Source of the DNA: Sinonovacula constricta | Lineage: Eukaryota > Mollusca > Bivalvia > Cardiida > Solecurtidae | NCBI GenBank assembly: GCA_007844125.1 | Contig: CM017562.1 | Coordinates: forward strand, 62,296,010 to 62,360,009 | Length of the DNA stretch: 64,000 bases | Direction of reading: 5' to 3' | Shown here: positions 1-13,618 of the stretch, piece by piece | How the letters are laid out: the number at the start of each line of letters is the position of its first letter | Position numbering within the stretch: the first letter of the stretch is position 1 | Position numbers and translations under genes: made by a program | The notes under the pieces: generated by a model | Told to the model about the DNA's origin: nothing | Seen by the model: the letters and a program-made list of their open reading frames with translations, nothing else | Databases searched by the model: none

Positions 1-195
1 TGGATACGGTTAATGTGACTGAGCATGCGAAGGAAAAAAAAGAATATAGTTATAATAGATCAAAGATATATTGATGTGAAAAGTGATTAATTTAGAACTG
101 TTTTCGTTATACGACGAGAGAAGCTAGAGAAAATTGATCAAGCATAAAGGAAAATAAGATACGATAGACAACGTGAAGAAATGAGAAATAGACAG

Positions 196-624
196 AAGCG
201 AAGAGATAGTGGGTATCAAGACTTAGAGGGGGTGGAAGAGATATAGGAGAGAAAAAGAGAGCAGGAGTGGAAGAAACGGGGGAGAGAAAGAAAGATAGGG
301 CGGGGAAGAGAGATGAGAGCGAAAAGAAAAGAGAAGGAAGACGAAGAGAGCGGGGAGATGTAGAGAGAACTGAGAAGAAGAGAGAGGGACAAGACAGAAG
401 GGAGAGGAATGGAGATGGGAGGAGAAGAGATGCGGAAGAGGAAGACAGAGTGGAGAAATTGAGATTGGGAGAGGAAGAAAGAGGGGTGAAAGTGAGACTG
501 GGAGAGGAAGACCGAGAGGGGAGAGGAATAGAGGGGGAGAAGAGTGAGGGGGGAGAGAGTGGAGAGAGAGGGAGAGGGCGAGAGAAAGAGAGAGGGAGAA
601 AAAGTGAGAGAAGGGGAAGTGAGA
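196..624 (+). repeat. Purine-rich GA low-complexity tract
   Basis: About 430 nt made almost wholly of A and G on the plus strand, with irregular gaga, ggga and gaaga runs and no fixed unit. Open frames on both strands (Arg/Glu/Lys-rich on plus, Ser/Leu/Pro-rich on minus) are consequences of composition, not genes. Such tracts can form triplex DNA. Bases 1-195 contain nothing I recognise. Confidence 0.85.
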
Positions 625-929
625 GCCTACTGAGCTCAGTAGATTGTGTTCGATCTTGTTTAACATGATGTCTAATAAATAACTAATTTCGTAGTGTACG
701 TGGGTCAGACACATGCTTATAAAGAATTAATTAAAATGGATGGAAAGCGGCTGGGTAATTACTTGCACTCGTTGGAACCCTGTTACATTTGAACTTCACA
801 TGCCGACCTAGAAAGGCATAGCCGACCAACTAAAGGTGGCATCGGACAGTTTGGACCAAAACAGTTTTTTTCTCAAATAACTAATTAAGTCATTGTCACA
901 TGAAAAGGTCCTGCAAAATGTGTTCATTG

Positions 930-1320
930 ATGCCCTAGATCTGTGTGAACAGTGAAGCATAAATCCCCCCCTCGTCATTGCAAACAGTATTTTCTATCTG
1001 AGCCACGCTCCAGAGATATTTTTTCAATTTACAAAAGCACGTGATGATCACGTTATATCGTTGTTCGGTTGGCCCGTTCTGACGTCGATAGCTATTTTAG
1101 TGAGATCACTATCGTAATTATTGATTGATTTGGAAAGAATCAACTTTCGAAGTGATTGGTTTCGCAATTTCTACTGTCTTACAATATAGGTAGTGTTCAC
1201 AATCGTCTTTTCTTATAAAAAGTATGCGTTTAGGCAGAGAGTATTCCCTCAAACAATGAAAAGATGTTGTTACTTGCAATGATATAGGCACACTGTCGGT
1301 TACCTCCTTTAGTCCTTTAA
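930..1320 (+). repeat. Dispersed repeat, copy A
   Basis: Shares diverged blocks with two other places in the window: a block beginning gtgaacagtgaagcata matches about 6850-6960, and a block with ctgtcttacaatataggtag followed by a tgatatagg segment matches 6993-7088 and 8120-8325. Order and spacing are kept, so these are old copies of one interspersed element of at least 400 bp. Ends and class are not determined. Bases 641-929 hold nothing recognised. Confidence 0.55.
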
Positions 1321-1478
1321 TTGGTTGTGTTGAGACATTTATTTTAATTTGTCTCTCCTCGACATGGACATTTATAGAAGGAGAGAGAGACGTAAAACAC
1401 AATTCCTAAAGAAGAACAAACAATGTTTGATGATGATGGTGATGATGATTATTAAAATGGTAAAGAAAAAGAAGAAAA

Positions 1479-1503
1479 TGAAGAAGAAGAAGAAGAAGAA
1501 GAA

Positions 1504-1554
<51 letters not shown>
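1479..1554 (+). repeat. Compound (AAG)n(ATG)n microsatellite
   Basis: About 8 AAG units run directly into about 17 ATG units, preceded by looser ATG/AAG text from 1430. Poly-Met/Lys and poly-His open frames here are artefacts. From 1555 to 3510 I see no gene; the only notable short site is a perfect 12-bp palindrome around an E-box core CACGTG at 2294-2305. Confidence 0.95.
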
Positions 1555-3514
1555 ATCCTATGTCATTTGTTGTATTTATTGTTGTTTTGTCGAGATAAAT
1601 GTTCCTTGTCAAATAGTCCATCTTCATTGACCAAAGCAAAGGAGATAAGTATGTGAAAATTGCTGATGGCAAACCACGGCAATTAAAACCCATTAATTCA
1701 CGAGCAGCATAACCACTCGGATCTTGTTGGCGCTGCCTTTCTAAATAGTTGAGAATGTTCTTTGCTCATTTAAATCCGGGTGAAACTTGTTACCAGTTAT
1801 GCGTACTGTGTACCTACAATTTCAGTACGAGTAAATGTTTACACTGTTCATTCGCCCGATTATTTGTTTAGATAATCAACGATACTTGCAAATGATTAAT
1901 TGATGCCTTTTCCTCTTCAAACACGTTTCTTTTGCCAAGTTTTTGTTTTACTTTATATGCCTCTCACGTGGCATAGGAATGTTGCACGTAGCCCGTTGCT
2001 GTATTATGAGTGTGCACAAATCAGTTTTAACGCCAGAATAAAAATGTTTATTATGTAATCAATATAAAGGGTGTAACTCTAGATGATTTAGTAAAGGTTA
2101 AGGTATTATTTTTCGATAATAAACTAAGTAGATCTGCTTTACCGTCCCAACTGCACACAGTTTACATAAAATACGTTTTATATCTGTGTAACATGCAAAA
2201 TTAGAGTGCAGTTTTAGATGTTATATAATTTAAAGTTCATAATAAGACAGAACTACAAAATTCTGAGGACACGTGACCAAACCGACATACGTTTGTCACG
2301 TGACAGCCTGACCCTTGTCGAATGGATTCAGGCGTGGATGGCACGTTATATGAGACACCTTTTAAGCTGGTCTGTGAAACGTCGGTTCTCAGACTGGGAC
2401 ATTGTATCATTATATTTCATAACAGGAAATCATTTTAGGCTCCTTTGCTCAATTCGCCCTATGCACGAGCGGATGGAGTCGCCAACGTAAAATTCCTTAG
2501 TGCCTCACATGAAAGATTTCAGTTTGACGAAGCAGTCATGTCATCCAGATGTAGTGCAGTGGAGCCGTAGTTAACCCGGAACAATTCCCGTTCCTTCCTC
2601 CTGCAGTCATTGCTGGAAAACACAGTTATGTTCAAAAATGTCAATACGACATATCTATAAATCAAAACTATCACACGTAACATAAACACAATTTGGGCAT
2701 AATATTTGTCATGGAAGCAGTTGAGGTACCTCTGTTTCGTATTAGTACTGTATACAGAACCAATGTAACAAGGTTCAACGGCAACTGTAGTTTTGTATAA
2801 TCCATCAAATACTCGTACCCGTATTGTTAATTTGCCGTTAATTCTAGAGTATTATTTCACCGAATATTTAAACACCTTTTATCACACATATACTAATCCC
2901 TTGATTCACGAGAAGGCTTATGTATAATTGCAATTATAGTCCTAACAAAAGACTTGCGCATAGTGCTTATGACAAAGCGACGTATTTTACCATAGATTTG
3001 TAAAACAGAATGCCGACTTTGCAGCCAACTTTGCGAAATATGCACGTATAGCAGCACATTCTTTCTTGATTGTTTTCACATTCTTTGAGTTTATCTTGAA
3101 GTATAAGAGTCAACATTCATAAAATTGTGGTCATATATTAGAATTCGGTATTTTACCGAATAATCATTATTAAACTAAAGTAAGCTGTGTTGTTCTGCAC
3201 AATTTCGTTTTGGCAAGTTTCAAGGAGTACATTATTTTGTATTTCTCGACTATTTCAAACACTAAGGAATACTACCAAATCATATTTAATTAGAGTATAG
3301 TCTAAAACAGAAATGTTCTAAGAAGACTTATATAGCCTGCATAGGAAATTATAAACAGATAATCGTATAAAGGTGTTAAATCTTTGAATTGATTATCAAT
3401 GCTCGCATAGATTTGAGCAATGTTTCGAAAATGTAAAAAATCCAGTTAATGGATTATTGTACTGTAAGTATACGCGCCAAGTGTAACTATTATATAAATA
3501 CAAACATTTCCAGA

Positions 3515-5250
3515 GTGTTCGCTATGTTCGGAATGTGGCACGGACTGTTCTACTACAGTGTGTTCGTTATGCTCTGTGTCACGGTCTGTTCTACTACAGT
3601 GTTCGTTATGCTCTGTGTCACGGTCTGTTCTACTACAGTGTTCGCCATGCTCTGTGTCATGGTCTGTTCTACTTCAGTGTTCGTTATGCTCTGTTTCACG
3701 GTCTGTTCTACTTCAGTGTTCGTCATGCTCTGTGTCACGGTCTGTTCTACTACAGTGTTCGTCATGCTCTGTGTCATTGTCTGTTCTACTACAGTGTTCG
3801 TAATGCTCTGTGTCACGGTTTTTTCTACTATAGAGTGTTCGTTATGCTCTGTGTCATGGTCTGTTCTACATCAGAGTGTTCGTCATGCTCTGTGTCATGG
3901 TCTGTTCTACATCAGAGTGTTCGTAATGCTCTGTGTCACGGTTTTTTCTACTACAGAGTGTTCGTTATGCTCTGTGACATGGTCTGTTCTACATCAGAGT
4001 GTTCGTAATGCTCTGTGTCACGGCCTGTTCTACTACAGAGTGTTCGTTATGCTCTGTGTCACGGCCTGTTCTACATCAGAGTGTTCGTAATGCTCTGTGT
4101 CACGGCCTGTTCTACTACACAGTGTTCTTTATCCTCTGTGTCACGGTCTGTTCTATTACAGAGTGTTCGTAATGCTCTGTGTCATGGTCTGTTCTACTAC
4201 AGTGTTCGTAATGCTCTGTGTCACGGCCTGTTCTACTACAGAGTGTTCGTAATGCTCTGTGTCACGGTCTGTTCTACTACAGAGTGTTCGTAATGCTCTG
4301 TGTCACGGCCTGTTCTACTACAGAGTGTTCGTAATGCTCTGTGTCACGGGCTGTTCTACTACAGAGTGTTCGTTATGCTCTGTGTCACGGTCTGTTCTAC
4401 TACAGTGTTCGTCATGCTCTGTGTCATGGTCTGTTCTACTACAGAGTGTTCGTAATGCTCTTTGTCACGGTCTGTTCTACTACAGTGTTCGTCATGCTCT
4501 GTGTCATGGTCTGTTCTACTACAGAGTGTTCGTTATGCTCTGTGTCACGGTCTGTTCTACTACAGTGTTCGTCATGCTCTGTGTCACGGTCTGTTCTACT
4601 ACAGTGTTCGTCATGCTCTGTGTCATGGTCTGTTCTACTACAGTGTTCGTAATGCTCTGTGTCACGGTTTTTTCTACTACAGAGTGTTCGTTATGCTCTG
4701 TGACATGGTCTGTTCTACATCAGAGTGTTCGTAATGCTCTGTGTCACGGCCTGTTCTACATCAGAGTGTTCGTAATGCTCTTTGTCACGGCCTGTTCTAC
4801 TACACAGTGTTCTTTATCCTCTGTGTCATGGTCTGTTCTACTACAGGGTGTTCGTAATGCTTTGTGTCACAGTCTGTTCTACTACAGTGTTCGTAATGCT
4901 CTGTGTCACGGTCTGTTCTACTTCAGAGTGTTCATTATGCTCTGTGACACGACATGTTCTATTAAGAGTGTTCTTTGTGCTTTGTGTCACGGTTTGTTGT
5001 ACTACACAGTGTTCGTTATGCTCTTTGTCATGGTCTGTTCTACTACGGAGTGTTCATTATGCTTTATGACATGGTCTGATATACTACACAGTGCTCGCTA
5101 TGCTCTGTGTCATAATCTGTTATACTACACAGTGCTTGCTATGCTCTGTGTCACGGTTTGTTCTACTTCACAGTGTTCGTTATGCTCTGTGTCACGACAT
5201 GTTTTACTACACAGTGCTCGCTGTGTTCTGAATGTGTCACGGTCCGTTCT
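3515..5250 (+). repeat. Minisatellite, 39/41-bp units, about 43 copies
   Basis: Tandem array of a unit containing tgctctgtgtcacggtctgt and tctactaca. Two length classes are mixed: 39 bp, and 41 bp with an extra GA at the junction (cagtgttcg versus cagagtgttcg). Substitutions recur across units (cacggtctg, catggtctg, cacggcctg; cttcag, catcag), showing shared variants spread along the array. The last units near 4950-5250 are the most diverged. Long cysteine/serine-rich open frames follow from the repeat. No unique spacers, so not a CRISPR array. 5251-5881 holds nothing recognised. Confidence 0.97.
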
Positions 5251-5881
5251 ATTAGAAATGCAAACGTCCCCTCTATGATGCATGCATTTAGGTCGTTTAG
5301 TTATTTTTTTGTGAAGCAAAAAGCCGCTGATCAGGCGATCTTGTACTCCAATGAGCTTCAGGGACAAATGGCGCGGATCCAAATATAACCATTGGTCTTT
5401 TGTTGCCCGGTCTCAACTATGTCATCTGAATCATATATGACGCTTCTTTTGTTTTATTTTGATAATTTATTAAGATCGCTGTCTTTCCTGGTTTGAGACT
5501 AAGCACGCGTGTGGTGAATGACACAGTTTAAGTTAAACAATTCATAGAACAGAATAAGACAGACGTGTATTTTCGCCTGTACATAAAGCATCATCAGGAC
5601 ATCTGCACTGAAGGAAACAACTTTAAATCACAGATTAGGATGTTGCTACATGTTTATATAGTACAATATGGAAAATATAAACAATACACACGCACAATGA
5701 TTCTACGGTCTACGGACGCGAGTTCGATCACCGCTTTAGACTAAATAAAATGGTATAAATGAAAGTTCGCAAGCTCAACCTGGAAAGAAGGGTGATATCG
5801 TTGTGGTGTATTGTCTAGTGTTCGCAGCATGCTTTCACAATAACGACAACTGTCTGCATGGATAAACAGCCACTGACTGAA

Positions 5882-6480
5882 CTGAACATAATATCGGGAG
5901 AGGGGTGGGAGGGGGTGGGGCTGAACATAATATCGAGAGAGGGACGTTGGAGTGGAGGGACTGAACATAATATCGGGAGAGGGGCGGGGGGAGGCTGAAC
6001 ATAATATCGGGAGAGGGGCGGGGTGGGGTTTGGGCTGAACATAATATCGAGAGAGGGGCGGGAGAGTGGAGGGACTGAACATAATATCGGGAGAGGGGCG
6101 GGAGAGTGGAGGGACTGAACATAATATCGGGAGAGGGGCGGGAGAGTGGAGGGACTGAACATAATATCGGGAGAGGGGCGGGAGAGTGGAGAGACTGAAC
6201 ATAATATCGGGAGAGGGGCGGGAGAGTGGAGGGACTGAACATAATATCGGGAGAGGGGCGGGGGGAGGCTGAACATAATATCGGGAGAGGGGCGGGAGAG
6301 TGGAGGGACTGAACATAATATCGGGAGAGGGGCGGGGGGAGGCTGAACATAATATCGGGAGAGGGGCGGGGGGAGGCTGAACATAATATCGGGAGAGGGG
6401 CGGGAGAGTGGAGGGACTGAACATAATATCGGGAGAGGGGCGGGGGAGGCTGAACATAATATCGGGAGAGGCGTGGGAAG
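5882..6480 (+). repeat. G-rich minisatellite, 34/40-bp units, 16 copies
   Basis: Sixteen copies of ctgaacataatatcgggaga followed by a G-rich half. The G-rich half is mostly either ggggcgggagagtggaggga (40-bp unit) or ggggcggggggagg (34-bp unit). The two types are interspersed, as expected from unequal exchange. Each unit has several runs of three or more G, so G-quadruplexes are plausible on the plus strand. Proline-rich minus-strand open frames (5741-6496) are shadows of the array. Confidence 0.97.
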
Positions 6481-6839
6481 GAGGAGCAATGTTCATCGGT
6501 CGTTGCTGTGAGTTTTATCGTTCTTTGATGTGTTTAATCCGCGAATTAAACGAACATTACTCAATCACTACAAAAACGAGCAAGCCAATGAAGGAGGAAG
6601 TAGTTGCGCTATTTTCCCGAGTGTGGATGACGAACCTCTCGGACATGATCCGTGAACTGGGGAATGGACCTCTGCCAAGCATCTGTCATAGCCTGCAGCA
6701 GGCGGTAACTTACACAGTGCCAGCCACACAATCATATATTGCTCCAAACACTATATAGTATATATCTTGCACGTACTGCCATGCAATGTCTCGGGTAAAG
6801 TCAAAGAGTAAAGTTACTTGACGAGATCTCGCGAAATGC

Positions 6840-7090
6840 TGTACTACATCTATGTGAACAGTGAGGCATAGCATCCCACTCCTCATTTCAAACATGTTTT
6901 CCTGTCTGAGCAACGCTGTATATTTAACCTTTTTTCGGACAAAGAAAAACACGTGACCATTTAGTTTTGCGATTAAATATCCTCCTCCTTCATTAAGAAG
7001 AATTTTTGCACGGTTTATGCTGTCTTAAAACTAAGGTAGTGCTAAAACAAGTCTTTACTTGTATATAGCAGAAATGCCCAGTATACGCCA
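6840..7090 (+). repeat. Dispersed repeat, copy B
   Basis: Diverged copy of the element at 930-1320: gtgaacagtgaggcata, then a ctgagcaacgctgtat block, a cacgtga block and ctgtcttaaaactaaggtag in the same order. The stretch 6481-6839 has one chance open frame starting inside the minisatellite, and 7091-8099 has nothing recognised. Confidence 0.5.
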
Positions 7091-8099
7091 CATGCCTACG
7101 TCAATTACAAACAGTACACTAATTGGCTCATTTGTGACTCTTGATAGTATGCGCTCATTGGTGCCGTTCTGGAAAGCGGTGCCTCTAATGGAATGCATTT
7201 TTATGGGGACGGTAGTGTAGCAGTCAATAACTCGATGTCGCAGTTGTTCTATGAGTTCCTTTTCAGAGAAAAGAACCGAGTGTTCCGTTTTTTAACCGTT
7301 TAGCTGGCAACAATAAAGTGTAGCTTGCAATTATAAAAAGTAGCAGACATTAATAGGAATTCGCAGCCTTTCTGGCGAGGTCTTCTTTAACAAAATAAAC
7401 CGAGTAAACCGATATAAGCGATGCAGCTTTTAATTACAGATGATACAGACAATAAATAAGGTCTAGTTCTCATCAGATTACAGCTCGTTATTAATCGACA
7501 GTTCAAATAGTGTTTAGTCGACAAGATAGCCATGCTCTCAACGGTGCAGTGGTCTCGCTTCCATGCTTTTTCTTGTTCAATAAATGTGACGTGCGGTACG
7601 TATGCTTCTATTCGTCGTGTACATAGCTACATTGTTACCTAGCCGCATTTAAAAGGCCGAACGACCATCCATTAAATGTATATATTTGTGTGGTAGGCAT
7701 TGTTCGCCATTAAAACTCATACTGTTACCCAAGTTTGTTGAATGAAGTCTTGGTGTTCCTAGTCTGATGATTTCCAGGCTGTGTGTGTCTGAATGCTTTC
7801 CGGCTCGTTTAAATCTTCTCTGGAGAAATTAAAGGATTTCAAAAGAAAAAAGAATAAACAAAAGATTGTTAATGTTGCATACATTGCTTGGCTGGGGTAT
7901 GTTAGAAAAACAGAACAAAATTCGTGTATTATCATTTGCCACATTAAGACATTGTTGACGTTGAGCCCGTATCCTTCTTAGACATCTTAGTGTTTGTGTC
8001 TTTTATTAATAGTTCTTTTATTTGCCATTTTCACACTTTAGAACCCGTTTATTTCTCATTATCTAAAAGTAAAGTTTATTTTAGCAGAAATCCCAATCG

Positions 8100-8325
8100 T
8101 TCTTTTTTATAGATTTGGTCAGAATGAACGCTTTTGAGTGATTTAAACGAGTTGCACTGTCTTAAAACTGAGACCGTGTTCAAAATCGCTTTTGCTTAAA
8201 CCAAAGTATGAGTATCTGCAAAGATTATGTACAAATATTCCAAACGGGTGTCAGATATTGTTACATGTATTTGATATAGGAACAATGTAGGATACCGCCT
8301 TTAAAACCTTTTTGCCGATTGCTAT
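8100..8325 (+). repeat. Dispersed repeat, copy C
   Basis: Matches the 3' part of copy A: ctgtcttaaaactgagaccg, then tgttcaaaatcgctttt, then a tgttacatgtatttgatata segment aligned with tgttacttgcaatgatata of copy A. Only the 3' half is visible. 8326-8906 contains nothing recognised. Confidence 0.5.
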
Positions 8326-8906
8326 TCAAGTCCTGTTGCGTTCCTCAGGCTGCCACAGGCCAAACACGAGACATGCCTAACAAACCTGATTGAAACAATA
8401 ACAGTTTGTAGCACACTGGCAAAGCAAGCCTGCTGTTGTACTCGTTAACGTTTGTTATTCTTGATGCCTTGTTACATTTGATAGGCCGTGAAGATGCGAG
8501 ATGAAACTGGATTATAGATTTGTACAAGAACAGCGCTTATTGTTGGTCCAGTTGTCAAGTTGTCTTGCTTGTCACCATTTCCTAAAATGTGTCTTTAAAG
8601 TCAACATAGCGAACTGTCGACCGTGGAAAGGAACATATTACAGAAAAATTCTATGACTTAAGAACAGCTCGACATTGTAAGAAAATCGACACTTCCTACG
8701 TAGAAATTACGAGTATTATCTCTTAAAATTTTATTTAGGGCTTGCAAATATATGATACATATTTCAATTTTAAAACGAATAAAACAGTGTGAGCTTTGAT
8801 CCAGCATGCCCCATCTGCCAATCCTCTAGTAGCTTATATGTACATCTGTACATTATCTCCATTTCTGTTTCATAGGTGGCCGATGACCAAGTCATAATCA
8901 ATGAGT

Positions 8907-8907
8907 A

Positions 8908-8959
<52 letters not shown>
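8907..8959 (+). repeat. (ATT)n microsatellite
   Basis: About 17 uninterrupted ATT units. The poly-Asn minus-strand frame here is an artefact. From 8960 to 10559 I find no gene or repeat that I can name. Confidence 0.98.
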
Positions 8960-8961
<2 letters not shown>

Positions 8962-10555
8962 AACAACAAAAGCAACGTAATGGGTATATTTATCCATTGT
9001 TACTGTGATCACCATTTATATGAACCATCAAAAATGATTCGTGTTCAAATGAATATGTTCCATTCGAATTGGCTTCTTTTTTTCCTTCGAACTTTACCGA
9101 TGAAGCGCTGGGATATCCTGCGCCAAGGCCAAGATCAGATTAAGGTTAAAATATAATACTTTTGTCTGAAAGAGGCTATATTATAGCTTGTCGGTGCCAT
9201 AAATGATGACTTGCTGATGAACAGATTCTCGGTTCACTATGTGATATCACCGCAAGATAAATAATTAGTAAGCGCGTAATCCTGGAACTGAATCATATTC
9301 AGTTGCCCGCCCTAACCCGGTGAACTGCGATTTCACCAACATGTGAATTACTCTCACCTATGTACTGTTACCTGAGTCTTAAAAAAGTCTGGAGTCTACA
9401 CAAAGAAAATACTGGATGTTGTTCGGTTCCGTTCCTGTTGTTCGCCCTTGACATGCATTATTTACCTGGCTCTAGCATAGATATCACCTGCTAAAAACAA
9501 GAATCGCAACATTTCGAAGTGAACAAAAATAAACATGCTCCGAATGCTCTCGCATGGCAGACATGGTTATCATCCTTAGCCTCCTTGAGTTTTTTCTGCT
9601 GTTATTGTTAAAAGACACAAACAACGGGTTAATCTTAAATGAATAAAGATACAAATGAAGAAAATATCAGTTAATCTACATCAGTATTTAATGATGATAA
9701 GAAAAATATGTTTTAGTTTAATTGTAGACATCGCTATATTTTATGTGCATGCAAAAAGTATAATGACGTATTTTATTGAAACTATGTGTTATGCATTGGC
9801 TACATGTATACACTTTAATTAATAGCTCTTTGCAATGGAGATGAAAACAAGCGGGATAACTTAGTGTATCACAGTTTCTGTGCATCATTTATTATTGCCC
9901 TTTAATCATATCTAAGCAATTCAGTTCTTATATTTTTGGTAGTTGTGATGTTTTTGCTGTTGCTGCAGCTACTAATGCTGTCTGCTGCAACTGCTGCTTT
10001 GTCTATTTCAGTTGTCCTTTTATTTTTTTCTTCAAACATGTCCTCAATAATCTAGGGAATGCCATTTTCATTGATATTCACTCAAAACGCCGTTTTAAAA
10101 TTACTCCATTTTATTCATCTTATATGCAACATTATGCTTTCAAAGAAAGCAGATACTTTACCATTATAACAGTTTAGAGTTATGAAATCAATTTATTTAT
10201 AAATCTCTCAAGATAGGATAAGTTAACAAAAAGGTGGAATTACTCAACAGCAATACGATTCGCCCAACTCAAAAATGTAACATTAACATAAAAATGTGAA
10301 AGTGTCTGTTTGTAAATAAGATACATGTAAATTTTATGCCGGTCTAACGATTTCAAGTGACCCACACACACTTCAATCTTCACCTCCAATCCCCATAATG
10401 CCCCAGTCACAAAACACGTTTTTAAATCCAAATACACCCACTCCACCCCCACCCCACGCACACCAACCCACCAGTGGTTTTATATTTTCAAATGCACACT
10501 CCTGGAAATACAAACATTTTCCTGACAAGAAAACATTAGAAGGCGGAGTTATTTT

Positions 10556-10667
<112 letters not shown>

Positions 10668-10980
10668 CTTTTAAGTTATCGTGGGTCATTTAAATATTTT
10701 AGTGTCCTTGCTTTTTGAAACGTTTTTATCTTTCCAATGTGGAGAGATTGAAAGCGTTTAAAATTACCAAGAGAAGTTTCCAATGTGAGTTGTTTGAAAT
10801 CTTTACATGGGTAGTTCTACATTGTACCTGTTCGCTGAGAAAGATAAAGTCATGGGGAGAAGCTGCAAATAGATCATGAATCCTTCAATGTTAAGGTGTC
10901 AACAATGACAAAGTTATACGCTTCACAAAATGTTTTACACGCTTGAATACACAGTTACTGTTTCATAACACTTAAAGCTA

Positions 10981-11393
10981 CAACAAAAACGTGTATACTT
11001 CAGCCACAACGGAAACGTGTTTACTTCGGTAACAACAGAAGCGTGTGTGCTTCAGCCACAACAGAAACGTGTGTACTTCAGCCACAACAGAAGCGTATAT
11101 ATTTCAGTCACAACAGAAACGTGTATACTTCAGCCACAACAGAAGCGTATATATTTCAGTCACAACAGAAACGTGTATACTTCAGCCACAACAGACGCGT
11201 ATATATTTCAGCCACAACAGAAACGTGTATACTTCAGCCACAACAGAAGCGTGTATGCTTCAGCCACAACAGACACGTGTATACTTCAGTCACATCATAG
11301 CGTGTATACTTCAGCCACAACAGAAACGTGTATACTTCAGCCACAACAGAAGCGTGTATACTTCAGCCACAACAGAACCGTGTATACCTTAGC
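10981..11393 (+). repeat. Minisatellite, 26-bp unit, about 16 copies
   Basis: Unit cagccacaacagaaacgtgt plus atactt, with recurrent variants cagtcac, agaagcgta and agacacg. One unit (near 11290-11310) carries a short deletion. 26 bp is not a multiple of three, so the overlapping open frames in three phases are shadows. A diverged copy of the dispersed gctgatctgg-type motif may follow at 11588-11680. 11681-14206 contains no gene I recognise. Confidence 0.96.
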
Positions 11394-13618
11394 CGACTTC
11401 ACTTTTATCCCGCTGAGCACGAATCGACCGAGCAGTGGCAAGTAGTGGAAGCTGTTTCATCGGGATCTATTTTGAGTTCTGCCAGTCTGGAGCTAGAAGT
11501 CATAAAAAGACCTTCCTCAGTCTCATTGATTTGCTAAAAGCTAAACTGTAACTTTAGGCATATTATGAGACATTTCAGAAAATAGTGCCGATCCTGATCA
11601 GACAGGACCGAGTGTGAGCAGGCTGGTCAGATTCCAATTGGTCTGAATCTACAGTATTTGTGCCAGCCTTATAAAACCGAGCTTAGCAGACTAAGAGACC
11701 AGGAACAAACTATAATAGCAAATAAACTATGAAGGGGAAATACAGATAAATGACAAAAATTGTACATTGCTTATGGTATAAAAATTGCATGTTTATGTAT
11801 TGCCCGCAATACTTGTGAATACTTGATGTTACATGTATATATACAGAAAATTTACTTTATTTCCGTAATAGTCTCTTAGATTTAAGAATCCGCTAGAGAT
11901 GTATGATTTGTAGTTGCTGTCAAATAACTAAAATTGATCATATGTAATGAACAAATACAGCGTAATAAGGGTAAACATGCCTCGACAGGATTAAAGATTT
12001 AGTATTTTATGAAACAGTTGACCATATTATTCCTGGCTTGACATACCAGTCTCCATTTGATTGATGGCTGACATTCGTGTTATGTATGTTAACACAAGGC
12101 TGAAGGTTCTTGACAACCTGCCTGAACAAAGACAAGTTTTCTCCACACACCTTTGTCAGATTCTGTATAATTTAATTACCATTTGATGGTTAATTGGGCC
12201 AGTTTTAGGCAGGATAAGAGATGAGGTATTTAAAAACTTTTTGAATTCGAGAGGTATGTTTTTTATAAATTCCGTTTAAGTACAAATGTATATACGCGGC
12301 ACGTCTCGGGTGCTCGAAACCAAACAGTTGCAATAGGACTTACCAGACATCTAAATATCATCAAGATGATTGATGTGTTAATTAAGCTTTGCCAAAAAGG
12401 CTAGTAGTTATAAAAGATGTACACCATTATTTTACATTCACCAAAATATGGAGATAATTTAGTTACTTGATCAGACAACAAGGTTTCTCTTGTTTATATG
12501 TATTAAATATCGTAAATCATAATGAAGAAGTCGAAAAATATTTAATATTCTGTGTTTTTCTTTACATTAAAACAATGACACGTTTTCGCAAAAAGAAAAC
12601 AAAGAGAGGATTTTTTATTTAATAATTATAAAACCTTCTGCAAACGAACTCAAACAGAGCCTTCTGAAAGTATTCATCAGCCAAAGGGATATCTAGAATA
12701 GAGATGCATGCACGACTTTCTCGAACTTTTTGTGTTCTAGGGACCAGGCTTACTCTGTATTATTCTGTTATATAAATACACTGCATATGATTAAACTTCC
12801 TACGTGTGCACTTATTAAACTTGTTGTGATCTTAATTACTTATTAGATTGATTCAATTTGTGAGAACTAATTTATTGGAATATTAGCCTAAAATAGTAAA
12901 GTTCAATAAGTGAATATTTTCTTCATTGATTTTTGTCGTTTGTTTAGTATTTTTGTTTGTTTGTATTTTGCATGGGATTTCTTGTAAGTCTAATACAAAG
13001 TAACTTTCTGTACACATTCTGGTTATAAAATGCTTTTGTCAATAATTATGAAGACCATGCAATTGTACTTAGGGCTTGCGAATAGTATTTACTAATAACA
13101 AGGCTTCATATTGTGTCTTAAAACAGTTGACACTTAATATAGAAATGAGATTCAAACTGAATTGCTCTTCATCAATGGAGGTAAATATTTAAATGTTCTT
13201 CTAGAAACGACCATGCAGGTGTACTGGGAATGATCAAGCTTACATAAAACATTGTTTGGTTCATTAAAAAGTTATCATTGAATTCGTGTATCAGTGTTTA
13301 CGTATACAGTTGCCACAGCTGTATATGATTTCTATCTGCAGCCTTTGAGTCAGATATTCTCGTAAAACAAAGGCAGGAATGAACAGGTTCAAAAACAGCC
13401 AATAAGTCATGTTTTCTATAAAAAAACTGTGGTTGTTGACTACGATTTCCCAGTATTTATTTCTTCCTAGTGTGAAGTTTTAACAAATGCAGTCGTCTGT
13501 GTCACTATTCGGTTGAATTACAATCGTGTTTATGAGCAAGTTGCATCACCTCAACAGCAGAAACAAAAAGAGCATGCTTCACCGTGATGTAAAATTATAT
13601 CTCATATATGTAAAAGAA

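Noticed and set aside
1349..1693. Poly-Met/Lys and poly-His frames
   Set aside because: Caused by the AAG/ATG microsatellite.
3515..5278. Several long cysteine-rich open frames on both strands (up to 339 codons)
   Set aside because: They are all translations of the 39/41-bp minisatellite in different phases, and the unit length variation shifts frame repeatedly.
3515..6480. CRISPR-like direct repeats
   Set aside because: Units are contiguous with no unique spacers, and the rest of the window is spliced animal DNA.
5741..6496. Proline-rich minus-strand frames
   Set aside because: Shadow of the G-rich minisatellite, open in all three frames.
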